Virus record (IMG/VR): IMGVR_UViG_3300025645_000248 | Location: 1-33,296 of that record | DNA from: a virus | Length of the DNA: 33,296 bases | Reading direction: 5' to 3' (one strand) | Part shown: piece by piece, positions 8,701 to 17,257 of the stretch | How positions within the stretch are numbered: the stretch's first letter is position 1 | How the letters are laid out: each line of letters starts with the position of its first letter | The notes under the pieces: model-generated | What the model saw: the letters and a program-made list of their open reading frames with translations, nothing else | The model's database searches: none | What the model was told of the DNA's origin: nothing | Position numbers and translations under genes: made by a program

Positions 8701-11387
8701 CTACGGTTCTGCGGTGTGATATACGACACTGCATATTCCGGATGACCTGATCTATTTGCAACACTTGCTGGAAGTGATGGGAATGGTGCAACAAGCAGTG
8801 TTGCAAGTTCCATTGCATTAGAAGGTAGTTTAGGTGCAGAAGGTCTCTCTGAAGATATACCCTCGACAACTCTAATCAATCCTTGTGCGTCCAAGAATAA
8901 TCTATCTACACGCGCAAGATAATAGTCGTAGTCAAGTTCAACAAACTTGTTAGGTGTAGGGAAGTTAAGTGCAACTGAACCGAAGTCAATGTTCTGTGTT
9001 AGCGTGTCAATGGAATCGTTGACTGTACCGACAGGCGAAGTAGAATCTGTGACATATGCAATAGTATTTGCAGCGTATGGTCTAAAATCGAGAACATCGC
9101 GAAGATTGTATTCTGAACCGTCTTCGCTCGTGTAAACTGGTACCTCTTCAATCTCAATTGTCTGAGGAGAAGGAGTACCTGAACCATCTAATGGGTAGCT
9201 ATCGATACTAAAGAATGATTGACCAAAGTTATCACCAGAAGACGTGTTCTTCGTAAACGCTCTAAATTTTACAAGCAAAGAATCGTCGTTAGCGAATGCT
9301 GCAGTCGATCTCTTTTGAATGTACGAAAGATCATACATCGAATCTTTCTGGTTGTCAAAGAGCGTAAATTGGTTTGTTACATCTACGATAGAAACGTTTG
9401 CAATTGCTTCAGCTTCAGTGAAACCGCTATCATCACTTGACTTCCAAATGTTTACGATTTCGAATGCATCTGGTGCACCCAAAGAGTATTTTCCTGAGGC
9501 GAGATCAGTATGCGTGTTAGCTGAAATTCTAGCGTAATATGTGTCCAACTCTTTGCCAATTGGCTTGACATTGATCTTTTTAACATTATGATATAGAATG
9601 ATAGTGTCACTAGAAACGCCTGCAGACAACGTAATAGATGCTTGTGTGGTGCTGTTTATCGTGACTTCGTTTATAGTCAACACTTCACCAGTCGAAGATT
9701 TGATTGCAATAAATTCGTTGATCAGATCACTTGCCGTAAATGTGCCAGAGTAAGGCCATTCTTCGTCTGTTCCAAGCGTGACAGTGAATGATGTTACAGG
9801 AGTTCCACCGATAACAGTTGTGGTTCTCTTTCTTGCAGTGTAATCACAATTCGTAGATGATACTGATTTGATGTACTCTCTGCTAAGGCTGAAAATAACT
9901 TTTTTGTAGTTTGCATCAATAAGATTAGCGTTATTATTTGCATCAAGTATAATGTCGGCAATACCAGCTTGACCTGCTCCGTCAAAGCGAACAGATTTTA
10001 CTGCGCTAAAGTCGCCACTTGTCACGTTGATATCGAAAAGATATAGTCTATATCGACCATCGATTTCTTTAGTAAACGAACGAACACGCGCTGTACCTAG
10101 AAGTGATCCAGCTTCTACTGGGTTTTCTGTCGTCGCATCAAGCGTTGCTTGGCCGTGTACAGCACTTCGCAATTCAACAGTTGGGAATGTTGTGAAATCG
10201 AAGTCACCAAGAACGTTATCTACTACAACATAATTACCGTAAGTAGTTGTAATGTTTTGTTGCTCTTCTGTCAAGAAGTCTGTTGATTTGTTGAATGTTG
10301 TTTTGTATTCACTTAGAATTTCGACACGGTTACCATCGACATAAGAGATGCCTGGGCTTACATATGCAGCGAGTAACTCGTCTGATATTTCACCAGTTGT
10401 CGTATTCGCAACAAACTCGCCAATGCGAACATTTATTTTACCTAGACTATAGTTACCAGATTCTTCCGAAGTGCGTCTTGCAATCTCGTCTCCAATAATA
10501 CTATATTGTGTGCGAGTATGCTTTCTTACGATACGTCCGAGTTGATACTCTTGAATTGCAAAGTAGTTATCAATGTCCTTTGCTTCAGTGACAGTACGAA
10601 CTTCTAGAACTGGAATCAATTGCAAGCGGTCTGCGCCAGGCGCGTTCTCATTTGGGAAACCTGCTGCGTTATCAAGCAATGATTCGTCTGTGAATGAATC
10701 GACGAACGATTCTTCAATTCTAAAGCCAACGACAACATCATTAGGTGCTGTTGTATATTTCGACAATACCACAATCTGATCTTCGAAAGTGATGAAGTGA
10801 CCCTTTTGATATACGATACCATCACCACAGCGAACACCGTATCCGTTGCCAATAGAGTTATTGTCGCGTGTACCAGCAGCGGTTACAGTATCAACAATTT
10901 CACCAATTGAGTTGATGATATTGATGTTTTCATCTTCACGAAAAGTGTCTTGACCCGAATATGATGTAGATGTGCTCGCACTTGTATACTTCACATATAG
11001 CGTGTTAAGATTAGGCGACTGTGATTGAAAACCAGTTGCGAATGTGATTACTTGCGCCTGAACACCAGTTGTAGCACCAACTGCTTTGAGACCAACGTAG
11101 TTCTCAAGAACAACTGGTTGGTTGTTGGTGTTGTTATCAAGGATTTTAACAAAAGGAAGAGGATTCACTTCGACGAAGTTACCACCCTTAACGATTGTAC
11201 CTTCAATAAGAATATTGTCGCCGAATCTTTCAATCTGATCTTGCATGATTGATTGAATTTGCGTCAATTCTCTGGCTTGAACCGCTACTGACGGCTTGAA
11301 GAGAACGCGATGATAATTTTTGTCAACTGCTACGTCTTCAAAATCATCAAAATACGGCTCGACATTTAAATCTCTTGTGATACCCAT
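5709..11387 (-). CDS. DUF4815 giant baseplate/tail structural protein (gp9/gp10 position)
   Basis: A 1892-residue protein. The N-terminus (ITRDLNVEPYFDDFED, then HRVLFKPSVAVQARELTQIQ) is the hallmark of DUF4815 proteins, which in marine T4-like phages follow gp8 and are thought to be wedge or fibre-attachment proteins taking the place of T4 gp9/gp10. Around residue ~1090 is an odd tract rich in Trp, Gly and Arg (NRRWWGWGGRTATRQ) followed by eight Thr. Further on, GGRDPIAQTFFISS and a segment with DVYFASK and FPGDRIIPF look like a jelly-roll-type domain. The ATG at 11387 has an AGAGG site 8 to 9 bases upstream, and a CATAAATA box about 45 bases upstream. It follows gp8 by 12 bases. The family call is firm; the exact place in the baseplate is inferred. 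Confidence 0.88.
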   Translation of the reverse strand: MGITRDLNVEPYFDDFEDVAVDKNYHRVLFKPSVAVQARELTQIQSIMQDQIERFGDNILIEGTIVKGGNFVEVNPLPFVKILDNNTNNQPVVLENYVGLKAVGATTGVQAQVITFATGFQSQSPNLNTLYVKYTSASTSTSYSGQDTFREDENINIINSIGEIVDTVTAAGTRDNNSIGNGYGVRCGDGIVYQKGHFITFEDQIVVLSKYTTAPNDVVVGFRIEESFVDSFTDESLLDNAAGFPNENAPGADRLQLIPVLEVRTVTEAKDIDNYFAIQEYQLGRIVRKHTRTQYSIIGDEIARRTSEESGNYSLGKINVRIGEFVANTTTGEISDELLAAYVSPGISYVDGNRVEILSEYKTTFNKSTDFLTEEQQNITTTYGNYVVVDNVLGDFDFTTFPTVELRSAVHGQATLDATTENPVEAGSLLGTARVRSFTKEIDGRYRLYLFDINVTSGDFSAVKSVRFDGAGQAGIADIILDANNNANLIDANYKKVIFSLSREYIKSVSSTNCDYTARKRTTTVIGGTPVTSFTVTLGTDEEWPYSGTFTASDLINEFIAIKSSTGEVLTINEVTINSTTQASITLSAGVSSDTIILYHNVKKINVKPIGKELDTYYARISANTHTDLASGKYSLGAPDAFEIVNIWKSSDDSGFTEAEAIANVSIVDVTNQFTLFDNQKDSMYDLSYIQKRSTAAFANDDSLLVKFRAFTKNTSSGDNFGQSFFSIDSYPLDGSGTPSPQTIEIEEVPVYTSEDGSEYNLRDVLDFRPYAANTIAYVTDSTSPVGTVNDSIDTLTQNIDFGSVALNFPTPNKFVELDYDYYLARVDRLFLDAQGLIRVVEGISSERPSAPKLPSNAMELATLLVAPFPSLPASVANRSGHPEYAVSYITPQNRRYTMEDIGKLDRRVKQIEYYTALNSLEQKTDNLAILDSNGQDRFKNGIFVDNFTSYSAADVKNPAFSTSIMPNIGEIAPRHRQWFLDLRVDSSTNLNVDNNALTLTYSESNLIDQPYASITRSCTNDFYKFTGDIRISPEYDGGADTTRAPDIEFPQIDLVGAFSDFTEALGEFVPIQGETIDVDTQSTTTVSRNRRWWGWGGRTATRQTTTTTTTTREDFEVLAGQETSQIVGDFVTDARFNPFMRSIEMEIEVFGMLPNKTLYFYFDGVSVDDHVASADLLSESALTSREPGDQKILNRTSEYGVATITTDANGVARAIFRIPSETFYVGDRLLEIASASTYGSIKDSITYAKKMYHGFNFNVEKSRLLSTTRMPEFGSTQTISVDVDVQTQTIRTGNPPRGGRDPIAQTFFISSDMSTDNVVQLTSIDVYFASKSTENRGVKVEIVEAVNGFPGDRIIPFSSVRKSVDEVSVDLDLAITPTTFTFESPVTLQTDKEYALIVQPEGNDPNYQVWIARTGDRDVTTDIALATDTNAGVLFTSSNKRAWTPYQNENLKFTLRKAAYNTSVQGSATLTNKNHEFFSITSRAGEFNGDEFVFVDKTSGDPDFIETANNVSATQASSILTADAGTFTGFEAGDYIVAKSNDSRQVLKVLQNTGDNQLTVNEGLLFTNTAIEVFKTVTGRLTSVHTSQLDDEVVLTLYNSSASTGNVFTVSDNLRGADSLATCTIGSIDNIPVTYFNANIYKTTSTQTRVTSTFDGTAIELSKTNYIKNANKFIKSRSNEITEDAGSNSFELVLNLETLTTASTADSSPFVDYSISTVMANEYIFNDLAIDDTTEDGNFGDAKSKYISKTIELASGMDASDMRFYLTGYRPVGSNIRVYVKAQNFADSRSFNSINWTELELKDATNLFSSSSNRNDFKEFEFQFGTAAATVAGGDIVKLISGSDISDSISYETPEGNVFNTYKYFSIKVVLTATSHTNIPRVRDIRAIALA
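5794..5801 (-). promoter_or_regulatory. Candidate T4-type late promoter (TATAAATA)
   Basis: An exact TATAAATA on the minus strand, inside the 3' end of the DUF4815 gene, about 95 bases before the 67-residue gene at 5699 and the fibre gene behind it. It would give the fibre genes their own late transcript. Confidence 0.5.
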
Positions 11388-11399
11388 GGGTTAAACCTC

Positions 11400-14033
11400 T
11401 TAGAATTCCATTAATAGTTTAAGTCTTTCAATATTTATGTCAGTTCTGGAAACTGGCTTGAAAGTCTCAATATACATTACTTCGCCTTCGCCATATACGA
11501 GCGAAGGCAATTTTCGGGCAATAAGTCGCGCTTTTTTGACACCTGATGTTGTTTGTATGTAGAAATTGGTACCTGAAACGTCATCTGATATATTAAATGT
11601 TCCTTTGACATGTACAAGTGCAATTTCAACAATATTGTTTTCTGTATCTCTATTTATGCTATGTACGATACCTGTACCATCGGTCTCAGGCTGAAACACT
11701 ACATCATCTTGAGCAAAGTCGTCTACAGACTCCATCTCAACAGTGAAGACTGTTCTCTGATCAAACGTATTATTATTTCTATTTGAAGATACAATTCTAG
11801 CTTTAACACCGCTTCTCAAACCGTTGATGAAATCTCCTGTATTGAAGTCACCTCTTACATTTGTGAGTCGCAGTATGGTATTAGTTCTATTTGAAACGTT
11901 TGCCGTCGCACCTGTTTCAAGTTCGTTTACATTATAAGTTTCAGCAGTAGATTTTACATAAGCATATACGATATCTGTATTAGCATCAAGCGTAGTTCCT
12001 GTCAAATCTAACGAATTTGTATTCGCAGTAATGTTAGAAGTGATATCAACATTATTCAGAATAATCTGCAATTCTAATGGAAGGTCTGAATTGCTTTCAA
12101 TCCAGCTAAAATCTAAATCAAAGTCATCTGCATTTTCTATGATAGCTGCGTTGCCATCATACGTGAACGCCGCTGAAGCGATTGTTATTTCAGTGTTAGC
12201 GTCAAAGTTTGTTTCAAAATCACCTAGCGCTAATAGTGATAGGTATTCAGCGTCACCAAAACTGATTCCAGTGTCGTTGATATCCTTCAACACACGAAGC
12301 TCTGATCCAGATTTAAATGTTACAACACCAGACGTGATTTGTTCAACTGCGTTACTATTCAACTCGTCAACAGTATATGCATATACGGTGTCACCAACTG
12401 TCAATGACGTACTATCAGAAATTTGTACAGTCTCATATCTATTCAATGTATAAACGAATGATTGAAGCACCACTTGCTCGGAAGATGGTGTGAATGTAAT
12501 GATTGGCTCATCATCGAAGAAACTTGTAGGATTCACATCAGAGCCGTCTGTAGATTCAATTTGCAATTCAAGATTTGCAAACAATGGATTCTTGATGATA
12601 CCGACTTTTCTGAAATCGTTCTGCGTAGGAATTGTTCCACCCTCGCTTCCAGAAAACTCTACTGAAATTCCAATACGATTTGAGTATAGTTCATTAATCG
12701 CATCTGATCCGTGACCACCAGGTGGTGAGACAAGAGGTGTCAATCTTGCACTTGCCGTTATAATCGTCTCGCTGATATCTTCTGGATTAAGAAAACCCGT
12801 ATTCGCCGTAATTGAAACATTAGCGTATGTGTAGTTTACACCCTTTTCAATAACTTCAATTCTCTTTACAGAGGATTGTCTCGTTGGATCGATAATCGCA
12901 ATCGCTTTAGCGCCTACGCCATCACCTTCGATTTTAACAGTAGGTGCGATTTCAAATTCTGATGTAGTGTCAAGGTTCGTTGTAAATGCCTCGTCAATTA
13001 GAATTCTTCTTTCATCACCGGTAACGATATATTCGTTTACAGTTCGCAGTTGACCTTCACCTGCACCAGAGCGAATGTAGATTGACGATCCTTCGTAGAA
13101 ACCTGCGTTTGATGATAGACTATCAACTTCGTATTGAACATCTCTAATCACACTTGAAAATGTGTTAGCTGAATTGTAGAGTGTATCGCCGATAGAGAAT
13201 GTTCCAGAGATACCTGCAAGCTGAACAGTGTCCTGCTCTAAATCCTTTAGGACAATGACACCACCTGCGTCAGTATCTGACGTGACACTCTCAATATTGA
13301 AACCAATTACATCATCGACTGTCAAAGTGACATTCTTTCCACCTGCAAGCGAAATGATTTGATTGTTACCGGCAACTGAACCTCTACGAACAAATCCTTT
13401 TGCGTAGCTATTATAATCGCGACCGGGATCTTCGACAATGTATGATTCAATTGTACCAAATACTGCATTCGCAACAACATCAGCATTTTCAACAACAGGA
13501 ACATATTTGTTAGTGTTGAATCTATTCCATGTCGTTGCAGGAATGGTGAACACGTATTTCCATTCATAACCATCAGAAGTTCTGTAATACTCGTCTTCTG
13601 GTGTAACCTCAGACTGCCTAGGCTTTGCTGTTGACGCAATACCACCATTGTTATTCAAGCACTTGAACACCGAGTAGTTGATTGCCTCAGACTGGTTATC
13701 ATTCTCTTCTGAGATCGCATAGAAGTCTAAGCTTTCTAGATTTTCGGTTAGAATGTTTGCTGGCTCATATACTTTACCGCTTTCCCACATGATCTTGCGA
13801 ATCATAAAGTTCACGTCTTGAGGTGTTACTTTCTTACCAAAGATAAGATCGTCAAAAATATCGTAGTAATATTCTTGCGTTGAATTACCGTTTACAGGTG
13901 GATTCAGATCGTCATCAAATGGCGTTGATTTTGCAGCAAACGCGTAATAAATCGTATTAGCTGCCTCAGTCACAGATTCATGAAACTGCTTTGCAATATG
14001 TGTTCGTAAGTTTGGTGTGATTAACTTGGGCAT
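11400..14033 (-). CDS. 8: Baseplate wedge protein gp8, strongly enlarged
   Basis: An 877-residue protein matching T4 gp8 (334 residues) in scattered blocks: YSVFKCLNN and DGYEWKYVFTIP at ~155 (T4 DGYVWEYLFEIP), FRKVGIIKNPL at ~475 (T4 FRQISIITNPL) and GEVMYIETFKPV near 850 with the C-terminal LLMEF (T4 GEMIYMENRPPI ... LFTF). The T4 strings are from memory. Between these blocks lie long beta-rich insertions absent from T4, full of phrases such as VGDTVYAYTVDE. gp8 forms part of the wedge that links the baseplate to fibres. The ATG has AAAGG upstream, and a GATAAATA box lies in the short gap before it. The order gp8 then DUF4815 fits marine T4-likes. Confidence 0.85.
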   Translation of the reverse strand: MPKLITPNLRTHIAKQFHESVTEAANTIYYAFAAKSTPFDDDLNPPVNGNSTQEYYYDIFDDLIFGKKVTPQDVNFMIRKIMWESGKVYEPANILTENLESLDFYAISEENDNQSEAINYSVFKCLNNNGGIASTAKPRQSEVTPEDEYYRTSDGYEWKYVFTIPATTWNRFNTNKYVPVVENADVVANAVFGTIESYIVEDPGRDYNSYAKGFVRRGSVAGNNQIISLAGGKNVTLTVDDVIGFNIESVTSDTDAGGVIVLKDLEQDTVQLAGISGTFSIGDTLYNSANTFSSVIRDVQYEVDSLSSNAGFYEGSSIYIRSGAGEGQLRTVNEYIVTGDERRILIDEAFTTNLDTTSEFEIAPTVKIEGDGVGAKAIAIIDPTRQSSVKRIEVIEKGVNYTYANVSITANTGFLNPEDISETIITASARLTPLVSPPGGHGSDAINELYSNRIGISVEFSGSEGGTIPTQNDFRKVGIIKNPLFANLELQIESTDGSDVNPTSFFDDEPIITFTPSSEQVVLQSFVYTLNRYETVQISDSTSLTVGDTVYAYTVDELNSNAVEQITSGVVTFKSGSELRVLKDINDTGISFGDAEYLSLLALGDFETNFDANTEITIASAAFTYDGNAAIIENADDFDLDFSWIESNSDLPLELQIILNNVDITSNITANTNSLDLTGTTLDANTDIVYAYVKSTAETYNVNELETGATANVSNRTNTILRLTNVRGDFNTGDFINGLRSGVKARIVSSNRNNNTFDQRTVFTVEMESVDDFAQDDVVFQPETDGTGIVHSINRDTENNIVEIALVHVKGTFNISDDVSGTNFYIQTTSGVKKARLIARKLPSLVYGEGEVMYIETFKPVSRTDINIERLKLLMEF
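11432..11439 (-). promoter_or_regulatory. Candidate late promoter (CATAAATA) for the DUF4815 gene
   Basis: CATAAATA on the minus strand lies about 45 bases upstream of the start at 11387, inside the end of gp8. It matches the relaxed NATAAATA form reported for T4-like cyanophages. The spacing resembles that of the gp6 box. Confidence 0.45.
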
Positions 14034-14061
14034 TTATTAACCTTTGCGTATTTCTTTTATG

Positions 14062-14069
14062 TATTTATC
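14062..14069 (-). promoter_or_regulatory. Candidate late promoter (GATAAATA) before gp8
   Basis: GATAAATA on the minus strand sits inside the 41-base gap between the 153-residue gene and gp8, about 28 bases before the gp8 start. It is one of the few boxes here that is truly intergenic. It fits NATAAATA, not the strict TATAAATA. Confidence 0.5.
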
Positions 14070-14074
14070 ATTAT

Positions 14075-14536
14075 TCACTCGAAGCACATTAGACATGCCC
14101 AATTATGATCGATATTTGACGAAATTATTTCATGGGGTATTTTGAGCGAAAACTTTATACCTTGACCTCTTTTTAGCGTGTACTTTACATCGTCTAATAA
14201 TATGTGTGCATCATCGTTCAATGCGTATGCGTATACTGTTCCAGCCATCTCTGCATCGACCCAGCTATCGTTGTATGGCAAGTTTCCAACATTCGCTGGA
14301 ATGTTGAGATACCATCCGATGACACTCTTTTTCATCACGTCTGAATCGAAGCAAGACATAAACATATCGCGCTTCTCATAAGACCACTCATTCCAATTAC
14401 TGTGAAGATATGCACCTGATTTACAATTCACTACGCGTATCTTGTTCGTATGCAATTCAATCTGATTTCTTATCGAATCTAGCATTTTTGTCTTGACAGG
14501 GTCTAGGATATCATGTATAATCATATTATCACTCAT
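14075..14536 (-). CDS. Unknown 153-residue protein, possibly a cupin-like fold
   Basis: I do not recognise this gene with certainty. After a helical N-terminus comes a beta-rich part: GWYLNIPANVGNLPYNDSW, then TVYAYALNDDAHILLDDV, then LKRGQGIKFSLKIPHEI. The pattern 'short strands, Gly turn, PHEI' resembles double-stranded beta-helix (cupin or hydroxylase-like) proteins, but the usual metal-binding histidine set is not clear. Its start overlaps the end of the 2OG-Fe(II) oxygenase gene by 8 bases and no good RBS is seen, so translation is probably coupled. It sits with two other small genes between gp12 and gp8. It may act with the oxygenase; that is a guess. Confidence 0.65.
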   Translation of the reverse strand: MSDNMIIHDILDPVKTKMLDSIRNQIELHTNKIRVVNCKSGAYLHSNWNEWSYEKRDMFMSCFDSDVMKKSVIGWYLNIPANVGNLPYNDSWVDAEMAGTVYAYALNDDAHILLDDVKYTLKRGQGIKFSLKIPHEIISSNIDHNWACLMCFE

Positions 14537-15014
14537 AAAGATATATCAATACATGTCTTAATGCTTTTGCTGCTGGTACAGAATGAACAGGTCCAGCACC
14601 GAACAAAGTCACAGATTGACCTTTGATATCTTCAATAAACAACTCATCATCATCGATATAGATGCCGTCACCGTCTTGTTGCAAAGCGATAACTGAATTC
14701 ATTCTATACCATGCTCTATCACGGTGCTTGCCAATGTAGTCACCTGGTTGATATCTATTGATAACAATATCACTTATTATGTAGCCTTCTGGTCTTGGTG
14801 CAATCTCTCTAACATATTCTTTTAATTTGTCAGGCATTGCAGGATATGTCATTGTGTCATATCTACAAGTGTGACCTTCAATACCACGATTTGAATCAAG
14901 ATCGTCTCTGCGAATCCAACAAAGGGGGTGCGTTGCTTTAACCATATCAAGTAGTTTATCAATCGCGTGATCTTCGATATCTTTAGAGACCTCGTATTTC
15001 ATTTGTGTATCCAC
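14529..15014 (-). CDS. 2-oxoglutarate/Fe(II)-dependent oxygenase
   Basis: A 161-residue protein with the full set of 2OG-Fe(II) oxygenase residues. NRYQPGDYIGKHRDR contains the HxD pair (His97, Asp99), GAGPVHSVPAAKALRHVLIY has the distal iron ligand His144 and the 2-oxoglutarate-binding Arg153. These enzymes hydroxylate proteins, nucleic acids or small molecules using O2 and 2-oxoglutarate. The substrate here is unknown. Related genes are common in marine T4-like phages, often near tail genes, so a virion protein or a host component could be the target. I keep the GTG start at 15014 because a GAGGG site lies 8 bases upstream; an ATG at 15002 is an alternative. It overlaps the upstream gene by 32 bases. 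Confidence 0.85.
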   Translation of the reverse strand: MDTQMKYEVSKDIEDHAIDKLLDMVKATHPLCWIRRDDLDSNRGIEGHTCRYDTMTYPAMPDKLKEYVREIAPRPEGYIISDIVINRYQPGDYIGKHRDRAWYRMNSVIALQQDGDGIYIDDDELFIEDIKGQSVTLFGAGPVHSVPAAKALRHVLIYLYE

Positions 15015-15486
15015 TTATCGCACCCTCATATTTTTTGTTACGACGCCTTTCAGCCTCTTCATCTGATATATATTCAAATTCTTCAGACTTGTTAAAGAAC
15101 TCTTTTCTCACATTGTTCACGCGTCTAACTTCATCTATGTATGCGGTCATCTCTTTCAATTCATCATTATTAATACCCATTCTGTCAGATATAGCTTGCA
15201 AAGTATTAGATAGCACATTCAATTGCTTTTCAATAGGATACTTGCCTATGATTTTCTCACGGGCAAGTATATCCATTTCATTTTCACTTATCTCTTTAGG
15301 TAAATCGATAATCTTTTTAACTTCAAAGTTATCTGCATTACCTACAATCTTTTCATGTTCAGGATCAATTTCAACTTCTGCATATAGATAGTTATCATGA
15401 TTTAGCCATGACATGTCAACTTTTTGCATTAACGTGATGAACTCTTTATTCATCTTGTTAAATTGTGCAATCATAATATCACTCAT
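14983..15486 (-). CDS. Unknown helical protein next to the short tail fibre
   Basis: A protein of about 167 residues, acidic and mostly helical. The middle part (KYPIEKQLNVLSNTLQAI) resembles the 'YP...QLD.L' motif seen in small phage proteins linked to tail fibres and their assembly, but this is a weak memory-based hint. The end is highly charged (ISDEEAERRRNKKYEG). I choose the ATG at 15486 because AAGGA lies 6 bases upstream; a TTG at 15492 would add two residues. It follows the gp12-like gene by 9 bases and overlaps the oxygenase gene. It might be a fibre chaperone or attachment protein, by position only. Confidence 0.7.
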   Translation of the reverse strand: MSDIMIAQFNKMNKEFITLMQKVDMSWLNHDNYLYAEVEIDPEHEKIVGNADNFEVKKIIDLPKEISENEMDILAREKIIGKYPIEKQLNVLSNTLQAISDRMGINNDELKEMTAYIDEVRRVNNVRKEFFNKSEEFEYISDEEAERRRNKKYEGAISGYTNEIRGL

Positions 15487-15495
15487 TTTCAATCC

Positions 15496-17256
15496 TTAAA
15501 TGTTGATCCAGTCGTTATAGTTTGTTCCAGTTTTCTTGACAACAAATCTGCGCTGATCATTAATTGTAACTTGACCACCGTTCGAGTTAGAAGGTCTACG
15601 ATACACTCTATCTTCAAAATATGAAATCTTCGTACCGACTGGTGAATTCTGATATGTAGATTTGACCGCATTCAAGTTACTTACGCCAGCCCAAATAGGA
15701 TCGGGATTGATACCTTCTAGTGCAATATCAACAGCAGAATCAATAGCTGCTTTTGTTGTAAGAGGTGTCATAACCTTATCGTTGATCGTACCAGCGATTG
15801 CTTCTTGTGTTGATGCAATTGTTGAGAATAGGTTTTGAATCTCAGCAACACCTGCGATATTCACTGTACCAAATGCTTTGATGCAAGGTAGTAGTGCAAT
15901 GTTTTTCATTCGTGTTTCACTGCCACCTACTGACGCTGTTGAGCCAGTGAGTGTGTGATTGTGATCAGGTACACCTAGAATTGAATTCGCATCTTCTGCA
16001 TTCGTTTCTGCGTCATCTCTGAAAAGACCTGGCGCTGTCAATTGACCAGATATCGTTCCTCTATTATTACCTCTAAGCGTGTGAGTGTGCCCACCTGCCT
16101 CAGAAGTCTGTAGTGTTCCTCTACCGTGCAAGTGCGATTTTAAATCGTCTGCTTGATATGATCCAAACGCACGATCAACGTCTAGTCCACGACCGTTATC
16201 CCAGCCTCGAACTGCAACTCCGCGAAGATCAGGTATGCGAGGATTTCCGTTTGTGTCTGTCCCATAAGGGCTTCCTGCGTCTACGAGAAGTGTGTATAGT
16301 GCTGGATATCCAACTAAAACACCGGGCTCTGAACCATCTACTGATACGCCTTGACCGTTACATTCAATAAATCCACCAGGAGGTGTCGTAGTTGCAAACC
16401 AAGAAACCGCTCCAATTGGCACTGAGCCTACTGGACCAGGTACCCACTTCTGCTTAGTAGTGTCCCAGATTAGTGATGAATATAGCGATGGCTCTTCTTC
16501 AACTTCAACATTGCTCAAGTCTTCTAGGTTCTTGCCTGCAAATACAGCATCGACTCTTGCTGTCGTATGGTATAGATTGCTACCCTCGTCAACATCAGAT
16601 GTTGTTATATCAGTTAGAACTGCATCTTTAGCTCTTTGATCTGTGAAGTAAAGATTCGTTGAACCTTCTAATAGCGTATCAGTATCATGATTTGAAATAT
16701 CTGAGCATGTTCCAGTCACGATGCCTGTAAGATTACCTTCGATAGTACCTTGAACGTTCAATCTATCTGTGACAGACACGCTATAGAATGTTACGTTTGC
16801 AGTAGTTCTAATGTCTTGAACCGTTTGCATGGTACCTGTAGCGGAATCGTAAGAAATAGTATTCGAACTGTTAAGTGATGCTCTTGCTCTCCCTACTGTA
16901 TGATATAAGTTAGTAGAACCTTCAGTAACATTATCAGTATTTAAATTTGTAACATCGGCAACATCAACGTTAAGTAATCCACCTGAATCTGCGAGTTGTG
17001 CGATATCGGAAGGAATAAATGGTGGTGTGTAGTTGAATACACCAGTGTTTTGATCGTATGTTATATCACCAGTTCCACTAGCAGTATTCACTGTAATAGA
17101 AATGTCGTCGTATTGAATGTATCCTGAATCTGCAAGGAAATTCTCTTTAGTGATCTGTAGCGTTACATTGTTCGCGACATCGACATATGTGATAACATCG
17201 TTTGCGGATGCAGATGTTCCAACATCCAGATTCGTGATTTTAATTCCGTCAGCCAT
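15496..17256 (-). CDS. 12: Short tail fibre, gp12-like, with tail collar domain
   Basis: A 586-residue protein. Residues ~1-280 are shaft modules, including the unit NHDTDTLLEGSTNLYFTDQR that recurs in the 1655-residue fibre. Residues ~283-340 form a phage tail collar domain (PIGAVSWFATTTPPGGFIEC, then NGNPRIPDLRGVAVRGW). It is followed by three His-x-His sites (SHLHG ~375, GHTHT ~390, DHNHT ~432). In T4 gp12 such HxH residues bind a metal ion inside the trimer, so the same is likely here. The family anchors the baseplate irreversibly to the cell surface. The C-terminal ~100 residues, after RMKNIALLPCIKAFG, are not recognised. The ATG has AGAGG 7 bases upstream, inside the end of the gp7-like gene. 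Confidence 0.88.
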   Translation of the reverse strand: MADGIKITNLDVGTSASANDVITYVDVANNVTLQITKENFLADSGYIQYDDISITVNTASGTGDITYDQNTGVFNYTPPFIPSDIAQLADSGGLLNVDVADVTNLNTDNVTEGSTNLYHTVGRARASLNSSNTISYDSATGTMQTVQDIRTTANVTFYSVSVTDRLNVQGTIEGNLTGIVTGTCSDISNHDTDTLLEGSTNLYFTDQRAKDAVLTDITTSDVDEGSNLYHTTARVDAVFAGKNLEDLSNVEVEEEPSLYSSLIWDTTKQKWVPGPVGSVPIGAVSWFATTTPPGGFIECNGQGVSVDGSEPGVLVGYPALYTLLVDAGSPYGTDTNGNPRIPDLRGVAVRGWDNGRGLDVDRAFGSYQADDLKSHLHGRGTLQTSEAGGHTHTLRGNNRGTISGQLTAPGLFRDDAETNAEDANSILGVPDHNHTLTGSTASVGGSETRMKNIALLPCIKAFGTVNIAGVAEIQNLFSTIASTQEAIAGTINDKVMTPLTTKAAIDSAVDIALEGINPDPIWAGVSNLNAVKSTYQNSPVGTKISYFEDRVYRRPSNSNGGQVTINDQRRFVVKKTGTNYNDWINI

Positions 17257-17257
17257 T

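Noticed and set aside
11644-11660. Further NATAAATA matches inside genes (for example near 11651, 17478 and 21771 on the minus strand)
   Set aside because: They lie about 190-270 bases or more from the next start and are expected by chance in AT-rich DNA.
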